Source of the DNA: Sphingopyxis sp. LK2115
Lineage (GTDB): Bacteria; Pseudomonadota; Alphaproteobacteria; Sphingomonadales; Sphingomonadaceae
DNA length: 64,000 nt
Assembly (NCBI RefSeq): GCF_014595975.1
Contig: NZ_JABWGQ010000047.1
Coordinates: 62,001-126,000, forward strand
Reading direction: 5' to 3'
Part shown: piece by piece, positions 16,702 to 25,774 of the stretch
Layout of the letters: each line of letters opens with the position of its first letter
Numbering within the stretch: the first letter of the stretch is position 1
Program-made: the position numbers and the translations under genes
Notes under the pieces: model-generated
The model's database searches: none
Seen by the model: the letters and a program-made list of their open reading frames with translations, nothing else
Told to the model about the DNA's origin: nothing

Positions 16702-18237
16702 ATGTCCGAAGCCATTGGTTCGCGAAACCGCCCGACGGGCGTCGATGTGGCGATCATCGGCGCGGGGCCGGCGGGGCTCACCGCTGCCTATCTGCTGACC
16801 AGGGAAGGCTATTCGGTCACGGTGATCGAAAAGGACCCCGTCTATGTCGGCGGGATCAGCCGGACGGTCGAGCATGAGGGCTTTCGCTTTGATATTGGCG
16901 GCCACCGCTTTTTTTCGAAGAGCCGCGAAGTTGTCGAGCTGTGGAACGAGATCCTGCCCGACGACTTCATCGAGCGCCCGCGGATGAGCCGCATCTATTA
17001 TGAAGGCAAGTTCTACAGCTATCCACTGCGCGCGTTCGAGGCGCTGTGGAACCTTGGCGTCATCCGATCAACCCTGTGCATGATGAGTTATGCCAAGGCG
17101 AAGCTGCTGCCGAACCGCAATGTCCGCAGTTTCGAGGACTGGACGGTGGGCCAGTTCGGGCGGAAGCTCTATTCGATCTTTTTCAAGACCTATACCGAAA
17201 AGGTGTGGGGTATGCCGTGCGACGAAATGTCGGCCGACTGGGCGGCACAGCGGATCAAGGGGCTGAGCCTCGGCGGCGCGGTGATCGACGGGCTGAAGCG
17301 CAGCCTGGGGCTCAGCAAGAAGCCCAACGACGGCATGGCGGCCAAGACCCTGCTCGAAACTTTCCGTTATCCGCGACTCGGACCCGGCATGATGTGGGAG
17401 GCCGCGCGCGATAAGGTGGTTGCGGGGGGCAACCATGTGCTGATGGGTCACAGCTTCAAGCAGCTGACGCAGGATCAGGTCAGCGGGCGCTGGCGGCTGA
17501 CCGCCAACGGCCCCGACGGCGACGTCGTGATCGACGCGGCGCACGTCATCAGCTCGGCGCCGATGCGCGAACTGGCGGCCCGCATCCATCCGTTGCCCGC
17601 GTGCGCGCTGTCCGCGGCGCCGTCGTTGAAATATCGCGACTTTCTGACCGTCGCGCTCAAGGTCCGCTCGGAAGACCTGTTCCCCGACAACTGGATCTAT
17701 ATCCACGACAGCCAGGTGCAGGTCGGCCGCGTGCAGAACTTCCGCAGCTGGTCGCCCGAAATGGTCCCCGACCCGGAGATCGCCTGCGTCGGTCTTGAGT
17801 ATTTCTGTTTTGAGGGCGACGGGCTCTGGTCGTCGAGCGATGCCGATCTTATCGCACTCGCGACCAGGGAAATGGCGATCCTTGGTCTTTGCAAGGCCGA
17901 GGACGTCGTCGGCGGCGCAGTGGTGCGGCAGGAAAAGGCCTATCCCGTCTATGACGATGATTATGCCGCGCATGTCGAGACGATGCGCAGCGAGCTTGAG
18001 GCGCGTTACCCGACGCTGCACATGGTCGGACGCAACGGGATGCACCGTTATAACAACCAGGATCATGCGATGATGACCGCGATGCTGACCGTGCGCAACA
18101 TCGTCGCGGGCGAGAAGCTTTACGATATCTGGGGCGTCAACGAGGACGCCGAATATCACGAAAGCGGCACCGAGGGTGAACGCGCGGCGCTGGCGTCGGT
18201 TCGCGACGTGCCCACGCGCGTCGCCAGGGCCGCCTGA
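16702..18237 (+). CDS. NAD(P)/FAD-dependent oxidoreductase, Glf/protoporphyrinogen-oxidase-like
   Basis: A flavoprotein of 511 residues. Its Rossmann FAD motif is VAIIGAGPAGLTAAYLL near residue 14, followed by VIEKDPVYVGGISRTVE and FDIGGHRFFSKS. The latter is typical of the UDP-galactopyranose-mutase-like/amine-oxidase clan in polysaccharide loci. Further patches are FKTYTEKVWGMPCDEMSADWAAQRIKG and, near the end, GRNGMHRYNNQDHAM. ATG 16702 has GGGGAA seven bases upstream; the open frame further upstream has no similarity. It is followed by GtrA and a GT-C transferase, so a role in making or altering a lipid-linked or nucleotide sugar is likely (inference). It is not haem-pathway HemY on present evidence. 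Confidence 0.8.
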   Translation: MSEAIGSRNRPTGVDVAIIGAGPAGLTAAYLLTREGYSVTVIEKDPVYVGGISRTVEHEGFRFDIGGHRFFSKSREVVELWNEILPDDFIERPRMSRIYYEGKFYSYPLRAFEALWNLGVIRSTLCMMSYAKAKLLPNRNVRSFEDWTVGQFGRKLYSIFFKTYTEKVWGMPCDEMSADWAAQRIKGLSLGGAVIDGLKRSLGLSKKPNDGMAAKTLLETFRYPRLGPGMMWEAARDKVVAGGNHVLMGHSFKQLTQDQVSGRWRLTANGPDGDVVIDAAHVISSAPMRELAARIHPLPACALSAAPSLKYRDFLTVALKVRSEDLFPDNWIYIHDSQVQVGRVQNFRSWSPEMVPDPEIACVGLEYFCFEGDGLWSSSDADLIALATREMAILGLCKAEDVVGGAVVRQEKAYPVYDDDYAAHVETMRSELEARYPTLHMVGRNGMHRYNNQDHAMMTAMLTVRNIVAGEKLYDIWGVNEDAEYHESGTEGERAALASVRDVPTRVARAA

Positions 18238-18262
18238 GCGTTCGGCCGGGGAGAGAGGCGCG

Positions 18263-18694
18263 ATGCAATCCGCGCTCAGACTCGTCGCATCGGTGCGCCG
18301 CGGCGAGGTCCGCTGGGTCAATTACCTGCTCGCGAGCGCGCTTGCGCTCGGCAGCGACGCCGGGCTGTTCCTGCTCCTGCTCGATGCCGGCCTCGCTCCG
18401 GTTCCGGCGTCGGCTACAGGCTATTGCGCGGGCATCCTCGTCCACTGGCTGATCTCCAGCCGCCTCGTCTTTGCGGACGGCGCCGCGGCGCGCGGTACGG
18501 GTGAGCGGCATCGCCAGAAGCTGCTGTTCGTTGGATCGGCGGTCGTCGGGCTTGCGGTCACCACTGCGATCGTCGGCGGCGGCAGCGCGCTGGGGCTCGA
18601 CCCCCGGCTGGCGAAGCTTGTGGCGATCATCGTCAGCTTCCAGACGACCTATTTGCTGCGCCGCCATATCGTGTTCCGGGCTGCTGCGGGATGA
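18263..18694 (+). CDS. GtrA-family membrane protein
   Basis: A 143-residue protein with four hydrophobic segments in the GtrA layout: basic N-terminus (VRRGEVRWVNYLLASALAL), a GYCAGILVHWLISSRLVF block after helix 2, and a closing helix ending SFQTTYLLRRHIVF. GtrA-like proteins are thought to flip undecaprenyl-phosphate-linked sugars across the inner membrane (family knowledge). ATG 18263 has GAGAGAGG upstream. Its stop overlaps the next gene in ATGA, so it is coupled to the GT-C transferase. Confidence 0.85.
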   Translation: MQSALRLVASVRRGEVRWVNYLLASALALGSDAGLFLLLLDAGLAPVPASATGYCAGILVHWLISSRLVFADGAAARGTGERHRQKLLFVGSAVVGLAVTTAIVGGGSALGLDPRLAKLVAIIVSFQTTYLLRRHIVFRAAAG

Positions 18695-20580
18695 TCAAGG
18701 CGGCGGCAATGCCGCCGGGCGGCATCCGGCTCGGCCCCTGGTTCACGCCCACGCGGATCGCATTGATCGTCTGGGGTCTGATGAGCCTGATCGCGATCGC
18801 CGCAAACTGGCGGGCGATCGAAACGCTCGATCTCGGCGACACTGACGACGCGATGCGCATGGCGCAGGTGCGCGACCTGCTTGCTGGGCAGGGCTGGTGG
18901 GATCTCACGCAATATCGCGTCAACCCGGCGGGCGGCGGCGTGCTGATGCACTGGTCGCGCATCGTCGACGCGCCGCTGGCGATCGGCATACTGATGCTGC
19001 AACCGCTGTTCGGACCGGCAATGGCCGAACGCATCGTGATGGCGGCCTGGCCGCCATTGCTCGGTGCGGCGCTCAGCGTTGCTTGCGCGCTCGGCTACCG
19101 CAACCTGTCGGATCGCCGCATTGCCTATGTCGTTCCGCTGTTCCTCATCATGTCGGGTTATATACTGGTCCAGTTCCGGCCGCTGCGCGTCGATCATCAC
19201 GGCTGGCAAATCCTGCTTGCGATGCTGGTGATGGCACAGGCGCTGCGCCCGGCGTCATGGGGTTCGGGGCTGTTCGGCGGACTGTTCGCCGCGGCGTTGC
19301 TCGCGGTGTCGATCGAGGGGATGCCGATGGCGGCGCTGTTCGGGGGCCTCGCGGCGCTGCGCTGGGCGCTCAACGGCCGCGGCGACGATCGCGCGCGGCT
19401 TTGCGGTTATATGGGGGCGCTCGCCGGCGGGGCGATGCTGTTTCAGTTTGCAACCCGTGGCCCCGCCGGGCTGGTCGGCACCTGGTGCGATTCGCTTTCG
19501 GCGCCCTATATGGCGGCACTGGTCGCGGCTGCGGCGGTGGTTTTCGCCGCGACCAGCGCCAATCCGGCGCGCATGTCGACGCGTTTCCTGCTGCTGATCC
19601 TGGGCGGTGCAGCCGCCGCAGGAGCGCTGGTGTGGACCGAACCCCTGTGTGCAAAGGGGCCCTTTGCCGCGCTCGACCCCATCGTCGTCGATTTCTGGTA
19701 TCGCAACGTCCTCGAGGGTCAGCCGCTCTGGGCCGCAAAGGCGCAAGACATGATCCATGTGCTGGTGCCTTCGTTCATCGGGTTGGTCGGCGCGCTGTTC
19801 GCGTGGCGCGGCGCCCCGGTTGCGGCCGACCGGCGAAACTGGGCGACGGTCATTGCCGCGCTGCTGGGTGCTGCTGCGCTGTCGCTGCTGGTTTTTCGCA
19901 GCGTTTCGACCGCGCATCTTTTCGCGCTGCCCGGCTGCGCATGGCTCGGCCTGCGCGCCTGGACATGGGCGCGCACGATCCGCGCGGCCGTGCCGCGCAT
20001 CCTTGCCTCGGCCATGGCGACGCTTACGCTGCCGCTGCTTGGGAGCATGGCCGTGGCGGCGCTGCTCAGTCTCGCCGTCCCCGCCTTGAGGGCGGAAGAG
20101 GCGCGCGCTGCGGCCAGGCTCGCCGATGCCAACCGCTATCGCGATAACTGTCTTGACGGCGCGGCGATCGCCGACGTCAATCGGTTGCCGCCGACGACGT
20201 TGCTGACCCCTATCGACCTGGGCGCCCCCCTCGTCTTCTGGACCCCGCATCGGCTGGTCGCGACGCCGCATCACCGCAACAAGGAAGCGATGGCCGACAC
20301 GATCCGCGTTTTTGCGGGCGATCCGGCCGCGGCCAAAGCGCTGGTGCGGCGTCAGCAGGCGGCGATGATCGTCTATTGCCGGACCGCCAATGATTTTGCG
20401 CGCTATCGCCGCGCGCGAAAGGACGGGCTTGCCGCGCAGCTTTATGCCGGGAATCCGCCCTCGTGGCTCGAAGCGGTGCCGATCGAATCGCGTGCGGGGC
20501 TGGCGGTGTGGCGGGTCAAGGGCGACCGAACCCCGGTTCAGGCGGGCCGGAAGCGCAGCGCCGCGCCATTCATGCAATAA
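18691..20580 (+). CDS. GT-C fold polytopic glycosyltransferase-like protein
   Basis: A 629-residue integral membrane protein with about ten to twelve helices and a periplasmic C-terminal part. The first external loop contains LGDTDDAMRMAQVRDLL followed by GWWDLTQYR, the paired acidic residues expected at the GT-C active site. A later loop has RPLRVDHHGWQI, reminiscent of the DHH region of STT3/PglB oligosaccharyltransferases. Such enzymes take sugar from a polyprenyl-phosphate carrier. GtrA overlaps it by four bases and would supply the carrier. The acceptor (lipid A, polysaccharide or protein) is unknown. Its 3' end overlaps msrB on the opposite strand by 43 bases. Confidence 0.75.
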   Translation: MIKAAAMPPGGIRLGPWFTPTRIALIVWGLMSLIAIAANWRAIETLDLGDTDDAMRMAQVRDLLAGQGWWDLTQYRVNPAGGGVLMHWSRIVDAPLAIGILMLQPLFGPAMAERIVMAAWPPLLGAALSVACALGYRNLSDRRIAYVVPLFLIMSGYILVQFRPLRVDHHGWQILLAMLVMAQALRPASWGSGLFGGLFAAALLAVSIEGMPMAALFGGLAALRWALNGRGDDRARLCGYMGALAGGAMLFQFATRGPAGLVGTWCDSLSAPYMAALVAAAAVVFAATSANPARMSTRFLLLILGGAAAAGALVWTEPLCAKGPFAALDPIVVDFWYRNVLEGQPLWAAKAQDMIHVLVPSFIGLVGALFAWRGAPVAADRRNWATVIAALLGAAALSLLVFRSVSTAHLFALPGCAWLGLRAWTWARTIRAAVPRILASAMATLTLPLLGSMAVAALLSLAVPALRAEEARAAARLADANRYRDNCLDGAAIADVNRLPPTTLLTPIDLGAPLVFWTPHRLVATPHHRNKEAMADTIRVFAGDPAAAKALVRRQQAAMIVYCRTANDFARYRRARKDGLAAQLYAGNPPSWLEAVPIESRAGLAVWRVKGDRTPVQAGRKRSAAPFMQ

Positions 20581-21023
20581 CGCTTGCCCGTCGGTTTCGG
20601 TCCGTCGTTGAACACATGGCCCAGATGGCCGCCGCAGCGCCGACAATGGACCTCGGTGCGTGGATAGCCGAGGTCATAGTCGGTCGCGGTGCCGATCGCG
20701 CCTTTCAGCGGCGCCCAGAAACTTGGCCAGCCGGTGCCGCTGTCATATTTGGTCCTGCTCGAATACAGCGGCAGCGCGCAGCCCGCGCAGACGAAGGTGC
20801 CGGCGCGCTTTTCCTTGTCGAGCGGGCTGGTGAAGGGGCGCTCGGTCGCCGCCTCGCGCAATATGCGATATTGAAGCGGCGACAGGCGCTTTTTCCATTC
20901 GGCTTCGGACAGGCGCCAGCCCGGCTCGGCCTTGGGCCGCGCCGATTTGGCGAACAGCATCGGCGCGGCGACGATGCCGCTGCCAAGCGCCAGGCCGCCC
21001 AGAAGATGACGTCGTGCGATCAT
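20538..21023 (-). CDS. msrB: Peptide-methionine (R)-S-oxide reductase MsrB, Tat-exported form
   Basis: Reduces methionine-R-sulfoxide in proteins. The 161 residues include a twin-arginine signal (ARRHLLGGLALGSG) so the enzyme should act in the periplasm, unlike typical cytosolic MsrB. Structural zinc cysteines C79/C82 and C127/C130, the GTGWPSFW block, GGHLGHVF, and catalytic Cys150 in RYCMNG are present; the last motif is usually RYCIN(S). Repair of surface or periplasmic proteins is the expected role. The gene converges on, and overlaps, the GT-C gene. Confidence 0.93.
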   Translation of the reverse strand: MIARRHLLGGLALGSGIVAAPMLFAKSARPKAEPGWRLSEAEWKKRLSPLQYRILREAATERPFTSPLDKEKRAGTFVCAGCALPLYSSRTKYDSGTGWPSFWAPLKGAIGTATDYDLGYPRTEVHCRRCGGHLGHVFNDGPKPTGKRYCMNGAALRFRPA

Positions 21024-21078
21024 GTCTTGCCTCCTGCCACCTTATACGGCGGAAACAGGCGCCGGGTTTCAGCCCCGG

Positions 21079-22335
21079 TCAATAATGTTCGAGTTCGACC
21101 GGCAGGCGGCGATAGCCGTGGACGAAGCTTGCATGGACGCGTTCGGGCGCGCCGACGACATTCACGCGCAGGCGGCGCTTCTGCATCTCTGAAATCAGCG
21201 TCGTAAGCTGCAACTCGGCGACCCGCGCGCCGACGCAGCGGTGGATGCCATAACCGAAAGCGAGGTGGCGGCGCGCGTTTTCGCGGTCGACGATGATGCG
21301 GTCGCCGTCGGGAAAGACGCTCTCATCGCGGTTCGCCGAGGCGTACCAGAGCGCGATCTTGTCGCGCTTCCTGATCTGGTGACCGAACAGTTCGGTGTCC
21401 TCCATCGCCGTGCGGCGCATGTGCGCGAGCGGGGTTTGCCAGCGAATGATCTCGTGCATCGCATTGACCGCCAGTTCGGGATCGTGGTTCGCTTCGAGCT
21501 TGGCGCGTTCTTCGGGGAAGCAGTGGAGGCCATAGGCATAGGCCGACATCGAATTGCGTGTCGTGTCGTTGCCGCCGACGATCAGCAGGATGAGGTTGCC
21601 CATGAACTCCTCGTGGCTCATGTGGCTCATCGCGTCGGACTGGAGCATGATCGAGATCAGGTCGTGCTTGCCGGGATTTTTCGCCTTGTGGTCCCACAGC
21701 TCCTTGAACGCCGCGCCCATTTCAAAGGCAATCGCGAGCCGCGCCTGCCGCTCTTCGAGCGTGTTGAAGCTTTCGATGTCGCCCAGCGCATCGGACCAGG
21801 CGGTCAGCTTGTGCCGGTCGGCCCAGGGAAAGTCGAACAGGATCGCGAGCATGTCGGTGGTGAGTTCGATCGACACTTTTTCGACCCAGTCGAACGTCTC
21901 GCCGACCGGCAGCGTATCGATCAGCGCGGCGGTGCGCGCCTGGGTGTCGGCGCGCATCCGCTCGATTTCGGAAGGGCCGAAGGCGGGGGCGACGGTGCGG
22001 CGTTGCGCCGTGTGCTGCGGCGGGTCCATGGCGATGAACATCGGCATGGGAATCTCGCCCTCTTTCAGATGCTCGACCCCGTCGCCCGCGACGGTGATGC
22101 CGCCATATTCCCAGCTGGACGAAAAAATCTTGGGCAGTGCCTCGATATGCTGGATCGGCTTGTAGGTGGTCACCGACCAATAGGGGCCGAATTTCGATTC
22201 GGGGCAGTAATAGATCGGCGATTCGGCGCGCAACTGGCGCATCGGTTCCTGCCAGCGATCCTCGCTCCAAAGCTCGGCGCGGCTGACGTCGAGCGGATTC
22301 GGGGTTTCAGGCGCAAGGCGAATCTGGGTGGCCAC
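21079..22335 (-). CDS. Cytochrome P450, CYP153-type alkane/fatty acid terminal hydroxylase
   Basis: A 418-residue soluble P450. Similarity to CYP153 is strong in remembered blocks: FGPYWSVTTYK, MFIAMDPPQHTAQRRTVAP, DWVEKVSIELTTDMLAILFDFPW, LLIVGGNDTTRNSMS, IIRWQTPLAHMRRTA and the haem loop FGYGIHRCVG with ligand Cys367. CYP153 enzymes put a hydroxyl on the terminal carbon of n-alkanes or related chains using ferredoxin and ferredoxin reductase. Neither partner gene is next to it here, so electrons must come from elsewhere in the genome. It has a separate promoter region of 90 bases containing a near-palindrome over TTGACA. Confidence 0.93.
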   Translation of the reverse strand: MATQIRLAPETPNPLDVSRAELWSEDRWQEPMRQLRAESPIYYCPESKFGPYWSVTTYKPIQHIEALPKIFSSSWEYGGITVAGDGVEHLKEGEIPMPMFIAMDPPQHTAQRRTVAPAFGPSEIERMRADTQARTAALIDTLPVGETFDWVEKVSIELTTDMLAILFDFPWADRHKLTAWSDALGDIESFNTLEERQARLAIAFEMGAAFKELWDHKAKNPGKHDLISIMLQSDAMSHMSHEEFMGNLILLIVGGNDTTRNSMSAYAYGLHCFPEERAKLEANHDPELAVNAMHEIIRWQTPLAHMRRTAMEDTELFGHQIRKRDKIALWYASANRDESVFPDGDRIIVDRENARRHLAFGYGIHRCVGARVAELQLTTLISEMQKRRLRVNVVGAPERVHASFVHGYRRLPVELEHY

Positions 22336-22394
22336 GGGCAGCTCCTCTCTGGCGGCCGTCTTGGCGCGGCCGATTCAGTTGCAGAATGCCACTA

Positions 22395-22410
22395 TTTACA
22401 ACTTTGTCAA
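22395..22410 (-). promoter_or_regulatory. Promoter/operator candidate for the CYP153 gene
   Basis: On the minus strand TTGACAA-AG-TTGTAAA is a 16-base near-palindrome (one mismatched pair) whose left half holds a perfect TTGACA -35 hexamer. A clear -10 is not obvious; ATTCTG follows 17 bases later. The layout suggests repressor control of CYP153 (inference). Confidence 0.4.
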
Positions 22411-22425
22411 CGGCGGGACGACGGG

Positions 22426-23679
22426 TCAGGCGCGGTTGCCGCGCGCCCAGAATTTCCAGTTGCCGCCACCGCTGAGCACGCCCGCGCGGAACAGCCGCAC
22501 CGCGATCCAGATCACCAGCGCGACCCACAGCGCCTGCCAGCCGAGCGCGAGCAGGTGAACCGCCTTGTCGCCGTCGGTCGCGGCGCGCGCCGCCATCGCG
22601 AGCGGCGAGGAAAAGGGGAAAATTTGCGCGAAGCGGGCAAGGCCGCTGTCCGGCGCGCCCGCTGCGGCGGCAGACAGGCTGAACATGCCGACCTGGAAAA
22701 TGGTGATCGGGAGGCTGAGCATCTGAATCTCGCGCACCGTTGCCGCCTGTGCGCCGATGCCGAGAAAGACGGCGCCGAGCAGCAGAAAGGACAGGATGAA
22801 ATAGGCGAAACCGATGCCGAGGAAAAAGGGCCAGCCGGTCGCGGGCATCGACGCCAGCGCGTCGGCGGCCTTGCCGGCCTTGCCCGCCGCGGCGAGGCTG
22901 GCAGGATCGAACTGGGTCGCGGCGACCAGTCCGGCGCCAAAGGCCATCGCCAGCCAGAAAGCGATGAACAGCACCGCGACGCCCAGGAAACCCAGCAGCT
23001 TGCCCAGAAAGACGGTTTCGAGCGGCACCGCGGCGGCGAGGATCTCGATCACCTTGTTGCCCTTTTCTTCGGCGAGCGAGCTCACTGTCTGTCCGGCGAG
23101 CAGCAGCGTCAGCAGGAATATGACGAACACCGCGCCGAACCCCATGGATTGTTGTGCCGCGATACTGGCTCCCCCGCTTCGCAAGCTTTCAAAGCGCGGC
23201 GCGATCGGGGCGACAGGGCCTGCGGCGCGGTCGCGCAAGGCTTCGCTTGCCAGCAGCGCCAGATAGCGGCCCGAAAGGCCGTCGGCGTTGCGCTCGACGA
23301 TATGTGGGGCGACGAGCGGTCCGCTCATCACGGCATAGGTATCGGCGCCTTTTTCACGCGCAACCGTGCGCGGATCGATCATGGTCGGCCCGGCGAGCCG
23401 CACCTCGAGCAGCGGCGGCGCATCGGGGCCGCGGAAAGCGTCGCGCAGCCGCCGGTCGGCGGCGCGCAGCGCCTCGACATCGGCGGGATCGACGATCGCA
23501 ACAATCCGCTCGGCGCCGCGCGCGCTGTCGGCGAGCTGCGACGCGCCGACGCCGCCCGCAAGCCCCATGCCAACCATGAAAAGCGGCGCGAGGAGAAAGA
23601 GGAGGAAAGCCGGCGTCGCGACGATCGCCAGAAAGTCGCGCCGCGCAACTACGAGGATGTTTCGCAGAATGGGGGTCAT
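22426..23679 (-). CDS. ABC transporter permease, NatB/YhaP-like
   Basis: A 417-residue permease of the ABC-2 type. An N-terminal helix (FLAIVATPAFLLFLLAPLFMV) precedes a large periplasmic domain (about 40-170), then five or six C-terminal helices. The block VSSLAEEKGNKVIEILAAAVP, the conserved intracellular coupling segment of NatB-type exporters, is clear. ATG 23679 overlaps the stop of the ATPase gene by four bases. With its ATPase it forms a two-component exporter; relatives move sodium, drugs or peptides, and the substrate here is unknown. Confidence 0.88.
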   Translation of the reverse strand: MTPILRNILVVARRDFLAIVATPAFLLFLLAPLFMVGMGLAGGVGASQLADSARGAERIVAIVDPADVEALRAADRRLRDAFRGPDAPPLLEVRLAGPTMIDPRTVAREKGADTYAVMSGPLVAPHIVERNADGLSGRYLALLASEALRDRAAGPVAPIAPRFESLRSGGASIAAQQSMGFGAVFVIFLLTLLLAGQTVSSLAEEKGNKVIEILAAAVPLETVFLGKLLGFLGVAVLFIAFWLAMAFGAGLVAATQFDPASLAAAGKAGKAADALASMPATGWPFFLGIGFAYFILSFLLLGAVFLGIGAQAATVREIQMLSLPITIFQVGMFSLSAAAAGAPDSGLARFAQIFPFSSPLAMAARAATDGDKAVHLLALGWQALWVALVIWIAVRLFRAGVLSGGGNWKFWARGNRA

Positions 23680-24650
23680 GCGCTCGCTTCCTCGATGGCA
23701 TCCTCGGTGGCGTCGGCGTCGAAACCGGCGTCGACCTGTCGCACGATATGCACGAAGGCATCGTGCAGCGCGGGGCGGCTGATCGACAGGCCGCTGACGC
23801 CATGGCCGCTCGCGGTGATCCGCGCGAGCAGGGGTTCGACATCCTTGTCCTCGATCGCGAAATGCCAGGCGTCGCCGCGACGCTCGGCACCTGACGGCAG
23901 GCAGGCGGCGATCGCGGCGGCATCGCCTGCTTCGCGCGGCGTATAGCGCACCTGCATCGGCAACAGCGCGCGCGCTTCGTCGACGCTTCCCTCGAAGCGT
24001 CGCGCCGAACGCGCGATGATCGCGATGCGATCGCACAGCCGCTCGGCGTGCGCCATCACATGTGTCGAAAACAGGATCGTCGCGCCGCGCATCTGTTCGC
24101 GCCGCACGATCATCTCAAGCCGTTCCTGGTTGACAGGGTCGAGCCCCGAAAAGGGTTCGTCGAGGACGATAAGGTCGGGGGCGTGGACGATCGACCCGAT
24201 CAGCTGGACCATCTGCGCCATGCCCTTCGACATCTTGCGGATCTTTTCGTCGATCACGCGTTCGAGTCCGAGTTCGGACATGAAGGCGGCGGCGCGGCGG
24301 CGCCCCTCTGACCAGTCGAGCCCGCGCAGCGCGCCCATGAAGGCGATCGCCTCGCGCGCTTTCATGCCGGGATAGAGGCCGCGCTCCTCGGGCAAATAAC
24401 CGATGCGGCTGCGCACATTTTGCGGCTTCAGGCCGCCGAGCAGGCGGCTTGTCCCTTCATCGGGGTCGATGATACCCAGCGTCATTCTGAGGCTGGTCGT
24501 CTTGCCCGCGCCATTGGGGCCGAGCACGCCATAGATGCTGCCCGTCGGCACCGCCAGGCTGACAGCATCGACCGCCTTGAAATCGCCGAAATATTTGGTG
24601 AGGCCGGTCGCCTCGACGCTGAAATCGTTCAAAAGCTGGTCCCCGATCAT
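23676..24650 (-). CDS. ABC transporter ATP-binding protein, NatA-like
   Basis: A 324-residue ATPase. Walker A GPNGAGKT lies at 44-51, the signature is the variant MSKGM rather than LSGGQ, Walker B is LIVLDEP, and the switch histidine is in [11 protein letters not shown]. The last 100 residues form the extra C-terminal domain usual in NatA/CcmA-like exporters. It is the first gene of the pair and shares a short divergent region with queG. Confidence 0.9.
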   Translation of the reverse strand: MIGDQLLNDFSVEATGLTKYFGDFKAVDAVSLAVPTGSIYGVLGPNGAGKTTSLRMTLGIIDPDEGTSRLLGGLKPQNVRSRIGYLPEERGLYPGMKAREAIAFMGALRGLDWSEGRRRAAAFMSELGLERVIDEKIRKMSKGMAQMVQLIGSIVHAPDLIVLDEPFSGLDPVNQERLEMIVRREQMRGATILFSTHVMAHAERLCDRIAIIARSARRFEGSVDEARALLPMQVRYTPREAGDAAAIAACLPSGAERRGDAWHFAIEDKDVEPLLARITASGHGVSGLSISRPALHDAFVHIVRQVDAGFDADATEDAIEEASA

Positions 24651-24699
24651 TCGTATAGCAGGCTATGGCACGGCGAGGCCGCTCGCGTATAGAGCGCCA

Positions 24700-25758
24700 A
24701 TGGTTGCCAAGCCCTTGCCCCCCCTTGAAGCTCGCCTGGAGGCCGCCGCACGCGCAGAGGGGTTCGTGGCGTTCGGCATCGCCGCCGCCGATGCCGCGCC
24801 GCACACGGCCGCGCGACTGCGGCAATGGCTGGCCGAAGGGTGTCACGGCGACATGATCTGGATGGAAAGCCGCGCCGAACAGCGTGGATCACCCAGGGGG
24901 CTATGGCCCGCGGTCCGGTCGGTGATTGCGCTCGGCATGAGCTATGCCCCTGCGCTCGACCCGCTCGCGCTCGCCGATCATCCCGATCGCGGCCGCATTT
25001 CGGTCTATGCGCAGGGCGCAGACTATCATGACGTTGTCAAAAAGGCGCTAAAGGCGACCGCGCGCTGGCTCGTCGGCGAAGCCGGCGATGCCGAGGTCAA
25101 GGTGTTCGTCGACACCGCGCCGGTGATGGAAAAGCCGCTGGCCGCGGCTGCGGGGCTCGGCTGGCAAGGCAAGCATAGCAACCTCGTCAGCCGCGAACAT
25201 GGCAGCTGGCTGTTTCTGGGGGCGATCTATACGACGCTCGATCTCGTGCCGTCGGCGCCGGGGCGCGATCGCTGCGGCAGTTGCACGGCGTGCCAGTCGG
25301 CCTGCCCGACCGATGCTTTTCCCGCGCCCTACCGGCTCGATGCGCGGCGCTGCATCTCCTATCTCACCATCGAGCATGACGGTCCGATTCCGGTCGGTCT
25401 GCGCCGCGCGATCGGCAACCGCATCTATGGCTGCGACGATTGCCTCGCCGTTTGTCCGTGGAACAAATTTGCCGTCAGCGCCCACCGGCACCGCGCCTTC
25501 CTGCCGCGCGCCGAACTGGCGGCGCCGGCGCTCGGCGACCTGCTCGCGCTCGACGATGCGGCGTTCCGGCAGGTCTTCGCCGGTTCGCCGATCAAGCGAA
25601 TCGGGCGCGGCCGCATGGTGCGCAACGCGGCGATCGCGGCGGGGAACAGCGGCGATGCGCGCTTCGTGCAGGCGCTCGAACGGTTGTCGAACGACGAATC
25701 GCCGATGGTTGCCGACGCCGCGCGCTGGGCGCTCGTCGAACTGCGATCATGGCGCTGA
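24700..25758 (+). CDS. queG: Epoxyqueuosine reductase QueG
   Basis: Carries out the last step of queuosine synthesis on tRNA, reducing epoxyqueuosine with cobalamin and two 4Fe-4S clusters. The 352 residues include [23 protein letters not shown], the first cluster motif [12 protein letters not shown] and the second ending [12 protein letters not shown]-terminal HEAT-like part includes the segment [14 protein letters not shown] 24700 was chosen because upstream in-frame codons are antisense to the ABC gene region. Function and family are firm. Confidence 0.95.
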   Translation: MVAKPLPPLEARLEAAARAEGFVAFGIAAADAAPHTAARLRQWLAEGCHGDMIWMESRAEQRGSPRGLWPAVRSVIALGMSYAPALDPLALADHPDRGRISVYAQGADYHDVVKKALKATARWLVGEAGDAEVKVFVDTAPVMEKPLAAAAGLGWQGKHSNLVSREHGSWLFLGAIYTTLDLVPSAPGRDRCGSCTACQSACPTDAFPAPYRLDARRCISYLTIEHDGPIPVGLRRAIGNRIYGCDDCLAVCPWNKFAVSAHRHRAFLPRAELAAPALGDLLALDDAAFRQVFAGSPIKRIGRGRMVRNAAIAAGNSGDARFVQALERLSNDESPMVADAARWALVELRSWR

Positions 25759-25774
25759 TTTGGCGCACGACGCG

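Noticed and set aside
21241-23946. 901-codon open frame antisense to CYP153 and the ABC permease
   Set aside because: It spans two confident genes and their gap; composition is typical of antisense frames.
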